The notes: a model not told the origin generated them from the sequence alone. DNA of 64,000 nt from Chinchilla lanigera (GCF_000276665.1 NW_004955436.1:19322096-19386095); one strand, 5' to 3'; positions 45,936 through 58,771 are shown, counted from the first letter of the stretch. Made by a program: numbers and translations.

Positions 45936-48869
45936 AGTGATCAATGATTCAATAGAAATGTTCAAAATCACAGAGTTCTAATACAAGGAGAGGTTGTTCT
46001 CATTTCTAATATGAATTCCTAGAAGCTGCAGTATCTGTCCTTTTTATAATTGTAGTTTTATCATCAGGTCTAAAATAATGTAAAAATGGCCTACCTAGAA
46101 CAATAATTCCATGATGAAAATGAAAAGGAATTTCATAGAAACCGAATGTTGAATTCATGAAATTAAAGCTGATCATTACCTTCATAAAAAAGTGAACTAT
46201 CTGTCAAATTTTTACCTTGATAGCTCTTAAGGGAATAAGATAGAGTAAAAATGTAAGTGCTTTTATTTCTCAGTTGAGCATGCAGCATATGAATGAATGA
46301 TCATCATTTTCTATTCAATATTCATTCAGCAACCACATATTGAGTCTTTAAGGTGCATTAATACCTATCTTCATGGAGTTGAAATTTAAGTAGGGGAGAT
46401 AGACAAATAAGAAATGCAATATAAGATGTAAGATATGGCACAAACATAAAGTGAGAAAGGAAAAAGGTAAACTTCCAGCACATCAAAATCTCTTAGGAAA
46501 TATTTTTTATTCTTTTGACCTTAGAGAAATAATTGCAGCTCTGTATTTTTAGACCATAAACTAATTTCCTTAATTTTAACAATGTGAGTACTTGAATTCC
46601 CCACCTTGGCAAATGTTTAAATCTTAAAGCTAAATGAAATTGACATCTATTTTTGAACATTTATAAACTATTTGTGGGAAAAGATTTTGCTTCTTGATGC
46701 AAAGCCCTGGGCAACTGCAATTCACCACAACTGCTCTCTGGCTGCTTGAATTCTTTGAATAAGGCATTGTGTGAAATTCCAACCTCATTAAATCTGCTGT
46801 TTAGCTGCTCTCTCTGCAGCCACTGCGAATCTGCACTGGGTCACCCTCCTGCTTGTGAAACCATTTAAGGAAAACAAGATGCCTGAATCATGAGGTGAAA
46901 CATAATACCGAAGTCAGGCCGCTGCATTCTTTACTACTTAAGTAAATTTCTACATTCTTTGCTGATCAAACTAAATTCTTGTTCCATTTTTATTAGGTCA
47001 AATCATTCAGACAAATGGTGCTTCTTACAAATATTAATAGCTTTACGGGGCCATATAGTGAAAGAGCAAAAGACAAACAACACAAGAACCCTGCATCTCT
47101 TCATTAGAATGGAATAAAAACCAAAAGCACAAAAGAGTCCCCCTGGTAAAATGTACTCACTTAATTCTGGAGCAGAAATTGGCTGCTAAAAACACTTGGA
47201 TGAATTAATCAAAATAGTTCCTCTTCTGTACTTCAATTTCAGAGGAAAAGAATTATCCCAAGAGTATTTTATATTTTACTCTGCTCTGAAATGACCCAAG
47301 AAATCATTAGGGGTGTGAGTGTGAGTGTCTTTTTGTGTGTGTGTGTGTGTGTGTGTGTACACGAGCGTGTGTTATGTGGGTAGAGAGGAAATGTGTCTAC
47401 TAGAATTGAGACCATATTCTCATTTCATATGATTTGACAGTTCCTATACGGCAGCAATCACTGTTTTTCTACCTACCTTGGTGACAGTCTCAAATCAATC
47501 AGTGACCTAGATGGGAAAGATTTTATAGCCCATTACCCAAGCCTTCAGTCACTCCACTTGTGCTGTGACCAAACTGGTTTTCAATTCCAAAAATAGACTG
47601 CCACTGATGGTATCAGATATTCAAGACAGAGATAAAAATCTGGTCAGTTTGAAGTGGCCCTCAGATTTTTCACATTATCTATAAAAAAATATAGCTGCAG
47701 TTATTCACAATACTCTACTCATGTTTAAAAAGCTATATGTTTGACCTATATTACTATTATGCATTAATCTTAGGTATAGAAGCAAAATGAATTGTTAGAA
47801 AAGAATTTTTAAATTCTGTGAAACATGTGTGTTTTCAGAAAAGCTAACATTTCCAAAATTTTGGATGGTTTGGGAGAATAATTCTGTGTTTTTCCTTATT
47901 TATATTAGCACATAAGAGTTGTTGCAAATTAGAAATTTGAATGTGTCAAATTAGAAAGGAACAAATACATTCAATATATCCAGATGCACATCCATCTTAA
48001 TAAGTTGTAATGTCATTAAAAATGTCATTTTATAAGGCATAAATATAAGATGTTTTTCATATGTGAAATAGGAAACATGATTAGAAAATTAATAAAAAAT
48101 GAAAAGTATTTAATTTTATGCTTATTTGGAATGAAGAAAAGTTGCTGCACAGTTTTATCTTTAATTATTTCTAATTACTCTGCATTCTTTATTTTTATAA
48201 TGGCAAAATACCAATATTGGGGAACTTGGTAAGTTGGAAATGCTAACTGATGGAAAACTGGGAATAGTTTTAGGTGACATCTTGACTGGTTTAAGGGATG
48301 CCTGTAGCACTAGTAAAGCAGCATCACTTGTGTGTACCCATGAGGATATTTCCAGAGGAAATTAAATTGTGAGTCAGTAGCCTGAGAGGGAGTGCTCACC
48401 CTGAGTGTGGGTGGGAAAAATCCCAGTCACTGAGGCCCAGGTAGAACAAGGAGCCAGAGCAAAGGATGTCCTGTCACTCTCTTTTGGACTCTGCCCTTTC
48501 TGCTATTGGACATCAAAATTCAGCTATGGAAATTCTGAGTTGTATCAGCAGCTTCCAAGATACTCAGGAACTCAGCTTTGTAGCAAGCACTTTGCCATTG
48601 GCTTGCTTGGATATGAGGCTTTGAAGTTTGGACAAAGTTGCACTTGGCATGTACGAGTCTCCAGCTTGTAGACAGTCTGTTCTGAGACTTCTTCTTTAGC
48701 ATTCATAATTGTGTGAGACAATTGCCCTAGTATATCTCCTCTCATTCATGTATGGATATATGTGTGTTGTGTACCCTCTTTCTTATCTATAACTATTTCT
48801 ATATCTATAACTGTCATCTATATCTATCATTCCTGTACCTTTCTATTGATTTTGTCTCAGGGAAATATT
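45936..48869. other. Largely unique sequence; possible conserved blocks
   Basis: 46310-46440 (TTCATTCAGCAACCACATAT, TCATGGAGTTGAAATTTAAG, GGGGAGATAGACAAATAAG) resembles the start of the same ancient dispersed repeat as 31.2 kb. 46690-46880 and 47140-47290 look like typical conserved non-coding DNA by base mix only. No gene recognised. Confidence 0.35.
47334..47358. repeat. (GT)n microsatellite
   Basis: About 12 GT units, perfect. Confidence 0.95.
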
Positions 48870-49260
48870 GACTCTTGTGGTTTAGAACTACAATGTCTCT
48901 CCAAAAGCTTATGTGTTCACAGGTAGAGCTTTGGGAAAATGATTCAATTTGGGGGCTCTATACTCACCACTGGATCAATACATCAATAAATTCACAGTGA
49001 AATATGATGTTAGGAGTGGGACCTGGCTGGCAGAGGTTGTCAATGAGGTCATGGTTTCAGAGGTGTATCTGTCTCCACTGCTCCTTCCTTCCCTCTACCA
49101 TCAACCTGCCATGAGTTTAACAGCTTTTCTTTGTTAGGTTTCTCCACCATGATGTTTCTGTGCTGGAGCCAGCCAACCACGGACTAAAGTCTTCGGAACT
49201 ATTAGCAAATTAAATCATTGAGGTCAGGTATCTTGTTCTAGTGACTGGAAAGCTAACACA
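48870..49260 (+). mobile_element. MaLR LTR, older copy
   Basis: TTGTGGTTTAGAACTACAAT at the start, GTGCTGGAGCCAGCCAACCA, CGGACTAAAGTCTTCGGAAC, AAATTAAATCATTGAGGTCA, ending GGAAAGCTAACACA. It is more diverged than the other MaLR LTRs here. Confidence 0.7.
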
Positions 49261-49789
49261 TAAAGTTGCAAAACAAAAATTAAAATGTAATAAGCCTGAA
49301 TTAGGTTTTTTGGTCAGTGAAAAATTTCCATCCACCCTAGTGATTGAGTTCATATAGATGCTAATTAATTAGCTGTAACTAGATAAGGGTAAACATAGTA
49401 TCAGTACCTTTATAACTATATATAAACTATTCAGAAGACATGACACAAAATGATATCTTCTCCAAAATGTTGAACAAGATTTAGATGACATTGTTTTAAC
49501 TACATGGTGATTTTTGTACTTTAAAATTATATGAATGCATTAAGAAGTTTTAAGGAATTTTATTCTTTTTTATCATTACATGAAAATCAGAAGACCCGTC
49601 AGCCAAGATTGTATTTTAAAAACAAAAAGAAAATATTTTGATAATATTTCTTTCTTTTCTTTTACAGTTAAACCCAGATAGACTAAATATTCATGCAGAT
49701 GCAATATTCAAAAATATTCCCTTGATGTTTATTCCTTCTAGGACTCTATTCTAGGGGCTAGACATAAATGGTCATTAAAATTTTCTCAT
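49261..49789. other. Nothing recognised
   Basis: AT-rich. No element assigned. Confidence 0.4.
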
Positions 49790-52700
49790 TGTCAGGACCC
49801 GCGATCCAGGGGAAGAACACTCAGACCTGTAGCCCCTGCGGAATGCTCTGACTTGTGGGCTGCTCCCCAACCAGCTCCACAACTGTGGATTCCATTGCTC
49901 ACCTCAGCCACCACCAACTTGGAGCTGCCTCTGTATTACTGCCCCTCTGCACGGGACGGCAGAGGTTCCAGTCAAATAATGGACCTGTTCCTGGACAAGG
50001 CAAAAGTCTGAAACAGCAGATGCAGCATGGCTGACTAGAGAAAGAATCACATCACAGAAGCTGAAAAAAGATTCACAGAGAAGAAATAAGCTAGGGAAGA
50101 TCAAAAACATGGCTGAGTAGAGGAAGAGTCACGTCAGAGAGATTCAGAGAACATCAACAAGAAACATAGGAGGGAGGACAAAATGGCAAAGCAGTGAATT
50201 CCAGCAGCCCGGCTTATCCAAGACAAGGTCTGAGTCTGGAATTGGAGATGGTGAGAAGAAAGCAAGTCTCTGATTCTGAGTGACCTTCCGGTGGAAATAG
50301 GAGGTGAGTCTGTGCATTATAAGTGCCCCAGGACATAGCTGCGCAGTGCAGGTGCAGGATGAGAGACATTGTGGGAAAGGACTGGGAGTTCGAACTTCAA
50401 TCCCAGAGCAGGCCCCTGGTGGCTTTATACTGCCAAAGTCCCAGAGTTAATGGGGGAAAGATACTCAAGAAGACTGATAGTTGGAGAGCAGAGTGAAGTG
50501 AGCCCAGTTAAAAGGCAGTGACTAGCAACCACAGACTCAGGACCTGTGACCAAGCATTATATTGAGCTGGAGTTATCCAGGCCTGGAAGTTTACACTGGT
50601 GCTGTGTTCCCATTGCTAAAGGGAGACCCAAAGCAGGGGCTATGTTTGGTATGTTATTTCTCAACCAGCTCTGATAGACACCACTGAAACAGATTAGACT
50701 GTTACTGCTGTAGCTGAATTGATTTAATAGGAATAATCCTGACTCAGAGGACAATGTAATGCCAGTGAACTTTTCTACCAAATCCACCATTGCATCCAGT
50801 AAAAGAGACAGCAAAAGTTCCTAACCCAAGAACTTGGACAGGATCAAACCTTGCAAAAATGCCTGCAACCTGACAGAAAGTGGTTCTGAGTCTGAATTAA
50901 CTCCGGTGTTGCAGTGGAGGGATCATAGTGGTACTGAGGTGTGCACACTCAGATTATCTGGTGAAGAAGATATTGGGGAGTCACATATGCAATGGCTCAT
51001 TGGAACATCTGTTCCATATTCCCATCAGACGTCTTATTGGTTTGCATTTTTGTATGTTTCTTAAGTTGTTGAGTAATGTGGAGTTATATTCTTTTATGGT
51101 TTCATGTGTGTATTAGGTGTCTACTCTTGTATTTCTGTGCTTTCCTTGGCTCTGATTTAATAGGTGTCCAGGTTCTCTCCCTCATTTAGAGAATAGACAA
51201 AGCGGGAAGACTACCTGCAAGGATTATCAAATGGAAATGTTATAAAATTGAATATGTAGATGCTGTTATAAACTGAAGCAATTCTTGGATCAAAAACATA
51301 GGGACAGAGTCAAAATCACTTACAGTAAATAATAGAAAGAGTAAATACTACAATTAGACATACAAAGCTTAAAATTATTCATAGAGAGGCAACATCCAAC
51401 TTAAAAGCTCCATATAACCACATAACCTCTATTCTCACTTTTCTAGTCCCCAACCTGCATTAACCTCCACAAAAGGAAGAAGAGAAAGGATGGGGACTCA
51501 TATAATTAAAAATGTACATGCATTGATAGATAAATACTGACACAAGTATGATAACAAGGGAACAAGGAAGTAGAATATCTCCTACACCCCAGATCCCTCA
51601 AGATAGAGTAAAGTTTTACATAGGGAGAAGAAAACAAATACCAGATAGCAAAAGTCTATCAAAGGTCTTAAAAGGGTCAAAGAAAATACATGAGTTCAAG
51701 GAGAAAATGAACCAAAACTTTGCAGCAATTACACTCAATATGCCCCCAGTAAATTTTGGGGAAATAATCAAGAAACTGCACAAACTCACCAACACAGTTC
51801 AAAATTAGAATGACAGATTAAACAAAGATATAGAGTCTTCAAAAATATTTGACAAAAATTCCTGAAATAAGAAACAGTAGAGAATTCATCCATTTCAGAA
51901 ATGACCAGTGTGAACATAAAGCATCTGATATTGAGGACAAAATAGTGAACTACAGTAAAGAGCTCAAAGAAGCCAAAAAGAAAATAAGAGAAACAAGAGA
52001 AGACTTTCCAGTAGCTACTAGATGATAACAAGAAGAATAATTGGAGTTAGACAAAATCTAGAAGATTTCACAGATGGGTTCACCAACCTTCTCAGGAGAT
52101 TATGAGAGAAAGCATCCCAGATGCAAGTAAATGATGCTTGTAGAACTCCAAATGATTATGATGAAAGCAGAAGTTCACCAAGGTATGTTCTTAGCAAATT
52201 CACAGGTATTGAGCCAAAATCCCCAGGATTTTAAAGACAGTCAGAGAAAAACAAAATATCACATATAAAGATAAACCAGTGAGAATCACAGCACATTTTT
52301 CAGCATGAAGCCTGAAGGCAAGATCTTAGAGTGAAGTATTTCAAATCAAAAGAGTGAATAAATTCCATCCCAGATTAACTTACCCAGGAAAGCTCTCCTT
52401 CAAAGTAGATGGAGAAATAATTTATTTCCATAGGAAAGACCAATGCAGAGATATATTAATGCTAAACTGGCTGTAGAGAAAACACTCGGGAATGTTCTCC
52501 ACAGAAATGTACCTAAAGCACGGAGGAAACTAATGAAGTCAATGAATAAATACCAACAAAAAACACTAGAGAAAGTAAAAGAAATGAGTTACCAACAGAT
52601 AAAGAAGATAATGGTAGTAAATGACAACATATTTCAGTCACATCTTTCAGTGTTAATACCCTCAACTTTCCAATCAAAATACACAACCTGGAAGACTGGA

Positions 52701-53047
52701 TAAAAATAGAATCCAACAATTTCTTTGATTCAAGAAAATCATCTAATGCAAAAAGATATTCATAGACTAAAATTTAAAGGATAGAAAACAACATTCCATG
52801 CATCAGGACTCTGAATATAAGCAGGGATAGCAATTCTAATATCAGATATGGTAAACTTCAAGTTAAAATGGATTTGAAAATGTCTACAAACAAGGTCTAC
52901 ATGCTAATTAAAGAAACAGTGCAACATGAAGAGATAGCATTGTTAAACATACATGCACTGAACACCTGAGCACCTGTCTGCATAAAACAAAAACTGCTGA
53001 AACTAAAAGGTCAGATAAAAATTAATATAATTATTGTAGGGAATTTT

Positions 53048-53189
53048 TTTTTGAGACAAGGTCTCACTATGCAGTTCAGGCTGGCCTTGAGCTCACTTTG
53101 TAGCCCAGGCTGGTCTCGAACTCACAGCGATCCTCCTGCCTCAGCCTCCCAAGTGCTGGGATTACAGGCATGTGCCACCACTCCCGGCT
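53048..53189 (-). mobile_element. B1 SINE inserted in the L1 endonuclease region
   Basis: In plus orientation: TTTTTGAGACAAGGTCTCAC, CAGGCTGGCCTTGAGCTCAC, CAGGCTGGTCTCGAACTCAC, TGCCTCAGCCTCCCAAGTGC, TGGGATTACAGGCATGTGCC, ACCACTCCCGGC. It is full length with both copies of the internal duplication. The 15-bp target duplications ATTGTAGGGAATTTT at 53033-53047 and 53190-53204 are identical. The target is the L1 ORF2 motif read as VGNFN in the endonuclease. Confidence 0.97.
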
Positions 53190-53295
53190 ATTGTAGGGAA
53201 TTTTAACATCCCACTTTTGCAAAGAGACAGACCAGCTAAACAAATCTAATAAAGAAATTTCAGAGATGAACCACATCCTTGAACATATGGACATT

Positions 53296-53417
53296 CTATC
53301 AATATCTATATCTATATCATCCAAATCAATATCTATATCATCTATATCTATATACATCTATATCTATATATACCTATATATCTGTATATCTATATATCAA
53401 TCTATATCTATATCTGT
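53296..53417. repeat. (ATATCT)n-type microsatellite
   Basis: Repeats of ATATCTATATC and TATATATC with interruptions. It lies within the L1 endonuclease region, shortly after the B1. Confidence 0.9.
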
Positions 53418-55105
53418 GAGAATGTTCCATGCCTGTGCAACAAAGTGTACATTTATTTCAGTAGTACATGGTATTTTTTCCAGAATAGATCACATACTAG
53501 TCCACAAATTCTGATTAACTAAATAAAAAATAACTGAAATTACCCCATGCATACTATCTAACCACTGTTCAATAAAAATAGAAATCAACAAGATCAGAAC
53601 TTTTTAAAAATACAAATGCTCCTGGAAAAATAACAATATACTACCAAACAACCAATGGGTCACAGGTGGAACAGAATAGAGGATACAGAAATCTCCCAGA
53701 CATACTCAACTATTTGATCTTCCTCAGAAGGTCCAAAAGCATATGTTGGAGGAAAGGTAACCTATTCAACACGCGGTGTTGGAAAAACAGGTTATCTGTT
53801 TATAGAAGAATGAAACAAGCCCTTGTCTCTCACCATGCACTGAATTAAAAATCAAAATGGATTAAAGGTCTAAACATTAAAAGAGAGACATTAATACTTC
53901 TGGAAGACAAAATACCTAAAAGACTTGAGGACATAGGTATAAAAAAGGGTTATCTAAACAGAAGCTCAACTGCACAAGAAATAGCAGCAAGAATCAACAA
54001 ATGGGATTGTGTCAGACTGAAAAGCTTCTGTACAGCAAAAGAATCAATCAGTAGAGTGAAGAGAAAACCTAAGAATAGGAAAAAGTTTTGCCTGCTACTC
54101 CCCAGACAGAGAACTAAAAAAAGGACTCAAAAATACTAAACCACCCAATATTAAAGAGCCAGTGAAGAAATGATCTAGAGAAATGAACAGACACTTCACA
54201 AAGGAAGAAATACAAATGGTTAACCAATATGTGAAAAAAAAGTGTTAAACATCTGGCCATTAGAGAAATGCAAATCATTAGGAAACCAAACAGTAACAAA
54301 CGCTGGTGTGGCTGTGGTGAAACAGGAACCCTCCTGCACTGGTGGTGGGAATGCAAACTAGTACAACCATTGAGTTAATCAGCATGGAGATTTCTCAAAG
54401 AAACGAAATCAGAAATCTCTGATGAGCCAGTTATTCCTCTGCTAAGTGTCTTCCCCAAAGAGTTTAGTTCATCATACTATAGCAATACGTGCACACCAAT
54501 ATTTGTACAGCACAATTGATAATATCTAAATCGTGAAAGCAACCTGTATACCCATCAACAGAGGACTGGATAAACAAATTATGGTATCTCTATATAGTGG
54601 AATACTATTCTGCTATAAAAAATGAAAAATTTGAGAACTTTGTAGGAAAATGGATGCATCTGGAAAATATAATGTTGAGTGAAATCAGACACACAGTTTA
54701 TATAATACATGGTATCTCTCATTTGAAGGAAACAAAGTGCAAACAAAAAATGATAAATTATGAACAGAAAAAAAAATGGGGATAGATCTCACCCAATAAG
54801 GAAGTGGTCCAAGGGAATAAGGATAAGGGGTGAGGAGATGGGTAAAGGGGACATAAGGCAAAGAAAGATGTTTCATGTACAGGATCCTAATAACTCCAAT
54901 CAAGGTAAACATTATAGGCCATAACAGGAGTTAAAACAAAGAATATCAATTAGTAGGTAAACAGTAATAGAGAAACCAGAGAAAGGCAGGGAAAGGGTGA
55001 AAAGGGAAAGGAAATTATAAAAACAATCTGTAATAAGTACATGTAGCCACCTCCCAAGATGATTGCAAAGTTCAGGAATTACAAACATGCACTAATAAAA
55101 TACAA

Positions 55106-55439
55106 AAAGAAGGAAATAAAAAACTGACACTATCTGCCAGTAGCTTATGGTCTAGTTTAATATTCTTAAAATAAAATCACTAATCCATGTACAAACAAGT
55201 AAGTGAGCAGCATAATTGTACTGGATTTGATAGTACTAAAGAAAATAAAGGGGTCAACTTTATATAGCAAATACAGAAAATAGCAATACAAAGGACATTC
55301 CTGAAAAAATAAAATCTGAAACACTCCAAAAAGGCAAATAGAGATGTCAAGACTGGTAGTTTAGGGAAGGATGAGAAGTAGGCACAGTAGTTGTGTTTTG
55401 TTTATTCCAATGTCAGTCCTATAAATATCAGCAATCAGC
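55106..55439. other. Nothing recognised
   Basis: AT-rich, no assignable element. Confidence 0.4.
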
Positions 55440-55775
55440 TTCATGATACTAAGATAACAAGATGTGCAAGTACAATTCTAGCTTCTAGAACACAACAGAA
55501 AGTGCCCTTGTGTCCAAGACAAATAGAGCATGATCTCATGTGTATGTGTAATGTAATATAGCTGAAGTCAGAAACAGCAGAATACTAGGGCACGGGCAAT
55601 GGGAGAAATGGGGAGATATTGATCCAAGAGTATAACCTTTCAATTATGAGATAAGTTCTAAAGTCCTAATGCACAATATGGTGATTATGATAGCACAGCT
55701 TGCCAATAATAATGTATTGCATATCTGAAATTTGTGAAGAATATAGATTTGAAGTGTTCACACCAAAAATAAATT
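55440..55775 (+). mobile_element. Old L1 3' UTR
   Basis: GAGATAAGTTCTAAAGTCCT, AATGCACAATATGGTGATTA, AATAATGTATTGCATATCTG, AAATTTGTGAAGAATATAGA and AAGTGTTCACACCAAAAATA match the last part of old mammalian L1 3' UTRs. Confidence 0.7.
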
Positions 55776-56016
55776 TTAAGGTCTGGGGTAAGGTACTGCT
55801 TTTGAATCAACTTACTTGTGGTAATCACTTCATAATACCTAGAGATGTCATCATATCTTATTGAACATCCTCAGTATATATAATTTTGATTTGTCAGTAA
55901 GCTGGAAAAAGGAAATCACATATTTTGTCTCATAAGATTATTTAAATATTATTTATTGGTAATAACTGTCCTGTACTTTTGGAAAAGATAATAACAAATA
56001 GAACTGAGAGGATAGA
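55776..56016. other. Nothing recognised
   Basis: Short unassigned gap between repeats. Confidence 0.4.
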
Positions 56017-56401
56017 TGTTCTGGTTTGTGTGTAGATGTTCCACACAACCTCATGTGGTCAGAGGTGGGGCTTCTAGGATCTAGGGTGTGTGATGCTAGG
56101 ATTGAGGAATGTGAGGCTGGGACTGATTTATGGTGAGAGGGGAATTAAGGATGGCCCACCCTCTGTGTGGGGGTGTATGTGTGTGTAGCCTGGATAGGAT
56201 ATAAGGGACAGAAAAAGGGTTCCTGCTTGTCACTTGTTACTTGCTGCTGGTGTTGTTTATCTTCTTCTGCCTTTTCCATGCTCTGCAGTGCTCCTCTGCC
56301 ATGCCACCCTGGAAACCTCTACAAACTGTGAGCCAAAATAAACTTTTCATCCTTTAACTTTGGGTATCAGACATTTTGTTTCAGCAACGAGAAAAATAAC
56401 A
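56017..56401 (+). mobile_element. Solo MaLR LTR
   Basis: It begins TGTTCTGGTTTGTGTGTAGA. Near the end are CTCCTCTGCCATGCCACCCT, GGAAACCTCTACAAACTGTG, AGCCAAAATAAACTTTTCAT and CAGACATTTTGTTTCAGCAA, ending ...AATAACA. No internal region adjoins it. Confidence 0.85.
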
Positions 56402-57224
56402 AAGATAATAGATGATGGAGCAGTAGATATAGTAGATGATAAATTTGATTAACAGACACATGAATAAAATGTACCATGAGTAGATAGATGAAATTGCAGA
56501 TCTCAGTTCATAAGTTTTAAGGATCCTCTACAGGGTTCATATGAAAGCCACGGTGACCACATTTTATAAACAAAAAACACTAATAAAGGGTTTGGCTTTA
56601 ACTTGAAGGTTCTCCTGCCATTAAGTCATTTTCCTATGCCATATACTTAGTTCTTGTTATGACCTAATTATGCATAATTCTTTTAGAATAGAATCATTAC
56701 AACTATGCTTATGACAAACTCAACAAGCATTTAGAGACAAAAGTACATGTGGCTAGGTAGGGACATGGAGTCTGCATCCAATTTGATAACCACAAAGAAA
56801 TGTCAGAATGAAAGAATCTTTTGAAAGCAGTATTTTAGTTTCCCCTAGGCTAAACCAAGATTGACACAAATACTGCATTTTTTAGATATTTAAAGAAAAA
56901 CAAATCATTGACTTTTAAGGCATCATGCCCAGAAATTGCATGGTCTAATACAACACAGAATCACTCAAGGAAAAATAACACTTTTATTGGATTCTCAGCC
57001 TCATCAAACATACCTCCAGAGAGGGAAGGCTTACAGGGGACAAACAGCCCCCACCCCATGAGTCTGGGAACTTACCCACGAGCTTAGCACTGGGAGAATC
57101 ATATTTTGAGAACATGCAACACATTCGATAAATAAGCACATGTTGATTTGACAATAAAATAATGATTATTGTTTTCAATTCTAGTATATTAGTTATCCTA
57201 TAGTATGACTCTTTTTAACTATTC
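56402..57224. other. Unassigned; short direct repeat
   Basis: ATTCTAGTATATTAGTTAT is present twice (about 57178 and 57221). The second lies at or near the start of the ERVL LTR. Otherwise nothing recognised. Confidence 0.35.
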
Positions 57225-57597
57225 TAGTATATTAGTTATTAGATACTACGGTCAATATACCACGTCAGGTAAGTAAGCTCAATGAATAGAGAAGCAATTT
57301 AATAAACATAGAATGCAAAGCTTAATTACAGCCACTTCACAAGAGTATGCATTTAGACCATGGGAGCAGCCCATAAAAATGTAGTAAGATTAGTGGATTC
57401 TGTCAATCATTAAAGATTAATGAATGATGCTTTCATTACTTACTTTATATAACAGACAAGACATTCATGTAAAAATCAAGTGTTAGTACATGTGTTGACT
57501 TAGGGTTATTGTGCAAGTGAAACAGAGTATAGTACAGGACACATATTTTATAAGAGTATTTATAATAGTCACCCAAGAAACAATATACAAAAGAGTG

Positions 57598-57765
57598 CAG
57601 GAAATCTGTCCACACACTAAGACCAAGGAATCCAGCTGAGGGCCTGGATCCCACAGAAATGTCCTACATGAGTCCATCTGAAGACCTACAGCTCATAACA
57701 ATTCCTCCCACGAATCCTACTGGAGGCCTAGAGCCCATAACAATACCTCATGCAGGCCAGTTTCA
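57598..57765. repeat. 42-bp tandem repeat within the ERVL LTR, about four units
   Basis: Units start at 57598, 57640, 57682 and 57724, exactly 42 bp apart. Shared features are a start like GGGCCTGGATCCCACA / AGGCCTAGAGCCCATA, a middle ACAATACCTC / ACAATTCCTC, and an end like TCCAGCTGA / TCCATCTGA. The outer units are the most diverged. The copy at about 3412-3510 shows the same units on the other strand. Confidence 0.6.
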
Positions 57766-57871
57766 AGGATCTGTGCTGGAAAGGCCCAAAGGTGAGGATG
57801 AAGGACATGTGATAGCAGGCTGAGGGATCTGCACTGGAGCCAGGAAGCGACACTCAGAAGAACCAGAGCTC

Positions 57872-57985
57872 GGAGCTGGGGATTTAGCTCAGCAGCACAG
57901 CATTTGCCTGGCGAGTGCAACGTCGTGAGTCCAATTCCTGGTACTGGAAAAAACAACAACAACAACAACAAAAACAACAAATAAA
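57872..57985 (+). mobile_element. ID SINE inserted in the ERVL LTR
   Basis: GGAGCTGGGGATTTAGCTCA, GCATTTGCCTGGCGAGTGCA, B-box region GAGTCCAATTCCTGG and an (AAC)n tail. The 13-bp target duplications AGAACCAGAGCTC at 57859-57871 and 57986-57998 are identical and lie in LTR sequence, so the SINE is the younger element. Confidence 0.95.
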
Positions 57986-58499
57986 AGAACCAGAGCTCCC
58001 CTGAAAGGTACCACAGCCATCTTTAGCAACAGTGAGGTCCTAAGCTCCTCTGATGATCAAGATGGCCAAGTTCTCATCATGGAAGCCAACGCAGCAAGCT
58101 TCTCCAGGAAATGGCAGTGCACCATCTTCCCTTCCAGAGTCAGGAAGCGATTCTCAAAGTGAGGACCGTGGCTCTCCCAAAGTGAACCAAAGCCTTTCTC
58201 AGTGCCAATGAGGTCTCGAGCTCCTCAGAGGACGAAAACAGCCAAGTTCATCAGGAAAGCCAGCATGACCGAGCTCCTCCAAGACAACCAACATCTCCTT
58301 ATAGCTTCTACCACTCCCGACAGCCTCTCTCCGCTCCCAACAGCCTCTCCTCTGCTCCCAACAGTCTCACTTCTTCTTCTCTAGGTTTACCTTTTATGCT
58401 GCTGGCAGCAGTTCCCAGGGGGGCCTCCCAAACGCAGCACCATGCTTATTCAGTTCAGCTGCGGGTTATAAGTTCACCACCAGTTATCAATCCACTACA

Positions 58500-58756
58500 G
58501 TACATTAACTTAGTATACTAAGTTCTGTCACTGTAAAGATATTGGCACTGATAAAAGGTAAAAGCATACTTGTTTATATACACACTGTGTTGATTATTCC
58601 TGGGTTTATTCAGTTTTTACATCTGATTTAATTCTGACAATTATTGTGATGAATGATAGATGTAAATGTTAACAGTTAAAGATATGCTAAGTTTGAAGAC
58701 ATTGTAATGTTTGAGGAATCAATATACTTGACTTCCTGGATTCATGAATGTGTGTT
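58500..58756. other. Nothing recognised
   Basis: Short unassigned stretch between repeats. Confidence 0.4.
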
Positions 58757-58771
58757 AAAAACTTCTGTGAA

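Larger units (their letters stand above)
49790..55105 (+). mobile_element. L1, near full span but lacking the reverse-transcriptase region
   Basis: The likely 5' UTR starts near 49790 (CpG-bearing GTCAGGACCCGCGATCCAGG) and includes a GGACAAAATGGCAAAGCAGT motif near 50177. Decayed ORF1: N-terminal part from about 51548, C-terminal domain at 52240-52460 (VREKQNITYKDKPVRITA, then LTYPGKLSFKVDGEIIYF). ORF2 begins near 52609 (ATGGTAGTAAATGACAAC) with endonuclease-region sequence to about 53660. There it jumps straight to the ORF2 C-terminal region (GGAACAGAATAGAGGATACA at 53669), continuing through TGCTATAAAAAATGAAAAAT to 54700, then a purine-rich 3' UTR and A-rich end near 55105. Roughly the central 2 kb of ORF2, including the RT domain, is absent. 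Stops are frequent. A B1 and a microsatellite lie inside. Confidence 0.8.
57225..58499 (-). mobile_element. ERVL-type LTR, minus strand, most complete copy
   Basis: On the minus strand it starts at 58499 with TGTAGTGGATTGATAACTGG, has a GCATAAAAGG TATA-like element near 58390, and ends in TATAAAT-rich sequence. The left boundary is uncertain. It shows internal 42-bp tandem units (57598-57765) and two related AGTGAGGTCC...GAGCTCCTC blocks about 175 bp apart (58027 and 58205). An ID element splits it at 57872. It is the reference for the rearranged copy at 2872-3690. Confidence 0.7.
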
